Positions 61,668 through 64,000 of a DNA stretch of 64,000 bases are shown piece after piece. The notes beneath the pieces were generated by a model, which saw nothing but the letters and a program-made list of their open reading frames with translations, had not been told where the DNA came from and made no database searches. The translations under genes were made by a program, and so were the position numbers. Within the stretch, counting starts at the first letter, position 1. Each line of letters begins with the position of its first letter. Source of the DNA: Aquibium oceanicum (GTDB taxonomy: Bacteria; Pseudomonadota; Alphaproteobacteria; Rhizobiales; Rhizobiaceae); assembly GCF_001889605.1 (NCBI RefSeq), contig NZ_CP018171.1:4811501-4875500 (forward strand), read 5' to 3'.

Positions 61668-62977
61668 TACCAGCGGCGTTCGAAGCGCCGGCGAAGTATG
61701 ATAGCGCCGATGTTCATGACCGCCAGGAACATCAGCAGGATGATGATGGCGCCCGACGTGCGCTCCACGAAGGCGCGCTCGGCTTCGTTGGCCCACATGT
61801 AGATCTGCACCGGCAGCGCCGTTGCGGGATCGAGCGGCGAAGTGGGATAATTGGCCACGAAGGCCACCATGCCGATCAGCAGCAGCGGCGCCGTTTCGCC
61901 GAGCGCCTGCGCCAGGCCGATGATGGTGCCGGTGAGGATACCGGGCGCGGCGAGCGGCAGGACGTGGTGGAACACCATCTGCGTCTTCGATGCGCCGAGC
62001 CCGAGCGCCGCGGCGCGGATCGAGGGCGGTACGGCCCGCAGGGCGGCGCGCGTGGCGATGATGATCGTCGGCAGGGTCATCAGGGTCAGCACCAGCCCGC
62101 CGACGAGCGACGCGGAACGGGGGAGTTCCATGAAGTTGATGAAGACCGCCAGCCCGAGCAGGCCGAAGACGATCGACGGCACCGCGGCCAGGTTGTTGAT
62201 GTTGACCTCGATGAGATCGGTGAAGCGGTTCTTCGGCGCGAACTCTTCCAGGTAGATGGAGGCCGCGACGCCGATCGGCAGCGCCAGGATCAGCACGATC
62301 AGCATCATGAAGAGCGAGCCGATGATCGCCACACCCATGCCGGCGGTCTCGGGACGGCTGGACGCGCCGTAGGTGAACAGGCCGGTATTGAACTTCTGTT
62401 CGATCACGCCCGCCTGCTGGAGCTGGCGTATCCACTCCAGTTGCTGATCGGAGACCTTGCGACGGGATTCCTCGACCGTCAGGTCCACCTGTCCCTTCAC
62501 CGCGGAATCCACGTCGGCGGTGGCCAGTACCCAGACGGTCTGCGTCGTTCCGATCACGGACCAGTCGCTGGTAACGAGATTGCGCAGCTGGTTCCTGACG
62601 CCGTTGGAGACCAGGCCGCCGGCCTCGCGCATGAGCTTCCGGTTCTCGGGATCGATGCCGAGCACCTTTGCGATCGCGGCATCGGCCAGCCTGGGGTAGT
62701 TGGCGGTCAGGAGCACGTTCGGATCCGTGTCGCGCTCGTTGTCGGGATCGATGATGCTTTCCTCGATCTCGATCGGCAGCTGGATCGAGGTCTGCCAGAA
62801 GGCGGTGTAGCCTTTCGAGAACACCGACCACATGAGCGCGAACAGGAAGAAGATGCCGATCGCGATGGCGACGATCCCGTAGATGCGGAACCGGCGTTCG
62901 GCCGCATACCGCTTCTTGATGCCGATGTCGCGGCGCGGATGGGGAGCCGCCGCGGTTTCGAAGGTGGCGTCGGTCAT
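61667..62977 (-). CDS. pstA: phosphate ABC transporter permease PstA
   Basis: A 436-residue inner-membrane permease. The N-terminal 190 residues include one membrane segment and a long periplasmic extension, as in rhizobial PstA. The rest holds the transport domain ([29 protein letters not shown] ... [17 protein letters not shown]). Its start overlaps the pstC stop (ATGA). Confidence 0.95.
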   Translation of the reverse strand: MTDATFETAAAPHPRRDIGIKKRYAAERRFRIYGIVAIAIGIFFLFALMWSVFSKGYTAFWQTSIQLPIEIEESIIDPDNERDTDPNVLLTANYPRLADAAIAKVLGIDPENRKLMREAGGLVSNGVRNQLRNLVTSDWSVIGTTQTVWVLATADVDSAVKGQVDLTVEESRRKVSDQQLEWIRQLQQAGVIEQKFNTGLFTYGASSRPETAGMGVAIIGSLFMMLIVLILALPIGVAASIYLEEFAPKNRFTDLIEVNINNLAAVPSIVFGLLGLAVFINFMELPRSASLVGGLVLTLMTLPTIIIATRAALRAVPPSIRAAALGLGASKTQMVFHHVLPLAAPGILTGTIIGLAQALGETAPLLLIGMVAFVANYPTSPLDPATALPVQIYMWANEAERAFVERTSGAIIILLMFLAVMNIGAIILRRRFERRW

Positions 62978-64000
62978 TCGTACTGCTCCCGGTACTTGCG
63001 CACGATGTAGAGCGCGAAGACGTTCATGCCGAGCGTGAGCACGAACAGGGTCATGCCCAGCGCGAAGGCGACGAGCGTCTGTGGCGACGTGAACTCGAGA
63101 TCGCCGGTCAGCTGGTTGACGATCTTGACCGTGATCGTGGTCATGGCCTCGAACGGATTTGCCGTCAGGTTGGCCGCCACTCCGGCCGCCAGCACCACGA
63201 TCATGGTCTCGCCGATGGCGCGCGATGCGGTGAGCAGAAGCGCCCCGACGATCCCCGGCAGGGCGGCCGGAAGGATGACGCGCTTGATGGTTTCCGAACG
63301 CGTGGCGCCGAGCCCCAGCGATCCGTCCCGCATGGAACCGGGAACGGCGGTGATGATGTCGTCGGACAGCGACGACACGAACGGGATGAGCATGATGCCC
63401 ATGACGAGGCCCGCGGTCAGCACGCTCTGCGCCTGGATGAAGCTGAAGCCGGCGATCGCCGCCGAGAGATCGCGCAGGAACGGACCGACCGTGACGAGCG
63501 CGAAGAAGCCGTAGACGATGGTGGGAATGCCGGCGAGGACCTCGAGCAGCGGCTTGACGATGGAGCGGACGCGCTTGGAGGCGTACTCGGCCATGTAGAT
63601 CGCCGCCATCAGGCCGATCGGAACCGCGAAGAGCATCGCGACGAACGCGATGTAGAGCGTTCCGGCAAGCAGCGGGATGAGCCCGTACTGCCCTTCCGCA
63701 CCGCCCGAACCGGCGGCCGCGAAACGCGGATCCCAGACGGTCCCGAAGAAGAAGTTCGTGAGCGACACCGACTGGAAGAAGTGGATCGTCTCGAACAGCA
63801 TCGAGAACACGATGCCGACCGTCGTCATGATGGCGATCGTCGAGGCGGCGATCAGCAGCCAGAGGATCACCCGTTCGACATTGTTGCGGGCGCGCGAACG
63901 CAGATGGATGCGCGAAACCGCGAGCCAGGCGCCACCGAGCGCCATGGCGATCGCCAGGATCGAACCGATCCAGGCCAGCGTCGACTGCATCGCGTTCATC
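62974..64000 (-). CDS. pstC: phosphate ABC transporter permease PstC, C-terminal part
   Basis: At least 341 residues of a permease are visible. The transport domain contains [44 protein letters not shown] and several hydrophobic segments. The ATG at 63999 ([12 protein letters not shown]) is probably internal, because rhizobial PstC has an N-terminal extension of more than 100 residues and the frame is still open at the window edge. It is marked as partial. Confidence 0.92.
   Translation of the reverse strand, partial: MNAMQSTLAWIGSILAIAMALGGAWLAVSRIHLRSRARNNVERVILWLLIAASTIAIMTTVGIVFSMLFETIHFFQSVSLTNFFFGTVWDPRFAAAGSGGAEGQYGLIPLLAGTLYIAFVAMLFAVPIGLMAAIYMAEYASKRVRSIVKPLLEVLAGIPTIVYGFFALVTVGPFLRDLSAAIAGFSFIQAQSVLTAGLVMGIMLIPFVSSLSDDIITAVPGSMRDGSLGLGATRSETIKRVILPAALPGIVGALLLTASRAIGETMIVVLAAGVAANLTANPFEAMTTITVKIVNQLTGDLEFTSPQTLVAFALGMTLFVLTLGMNVFALYIVRKYREQYE

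Overview
The window is high-GC DNA with tightly packed genes, many with ATGA stop/start overlaps. It carries a haem-binding FixL with FixJ and FixK, the PhyR-NepR-EcfG general stress switch, a glycerol-3-phosphate (Ugp) importer, XylFHG and a Pst/PhoU/PhoB locus. Together these point to an alphaproteobacterium of the order Hyphomicrobiales (Rhizobiales), probably a Mesorhizobium/Phyllobacteriaceae-type organism. This assignment is inferred from gene content only. I saw no tRNA, rRNA, insertion sequence, phage or CRISPR array.

Layout. 0-2 kb: a partial gene, an OmpR-type response regulator and a divergent pseudo-receiver regulator. 2.3-4.7 kb: an arsenic operon (ArsR, thioredoxin-type ArsC, Acr3, glutaredoxin-type ArsC). 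4.7-21.4 kb: a low-oxygen island with three small cytochromes c, two P-type ATPases, an APH/P-loop kinase fusion, a bifunctional acyl-CoA synthetase/acetyltransferase, DUF302, TrxC, a DUF4010 membrane protein and FixL-FixJ-FixT-like-FixK. Most of its transcription units carry a TTGAY-N4-RTCAA-type FNR/FixK box, and a FixJ-like site lies upstream of fixK. 21.4-22.7 kb: a frameshifted flavin amine oxidase. 22.9-27.1 kb: ugpBAEC.

27.2-36 kb: a probable one-carbon or quaternary-amine cluster: methyltransferase, BetI-like TetR and orphan PotD-like binding protein on the minus strand; two FAD oxidoreductases, a GcvT-fold protein and a small protein on the plus strand; then a GAGTAGG repeat and an M19 dipeptidase. 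36-38.3 kb: two mini-GNAT proteins, an esterase and a ring-cleaving-dioxygenase-like protein. 38.5-49.5 kb: the general stress locus. I found seven strong GGAAC-N16/17-CGTT EcfG promoters, plus a weaker one, in front of the PRC-barrel protein, diacylglycerol-kinase-like protein, DUF883/holin-like pair, AI-2E family protein, PhyR, an HWE kinase and a small protein.

49.5-59.4 kb: xylFHG faces a ROK regulator that is translationally coupled to a di-haem cytochrome, an FG-GAP/ASPIC protein and a secreted CHAT-domain protein. This set is the best candidate for an undescribed system. 59.4-64 kb: PhoB, PhoU, PstB, PstA and partial PstC, all on the minus strand.
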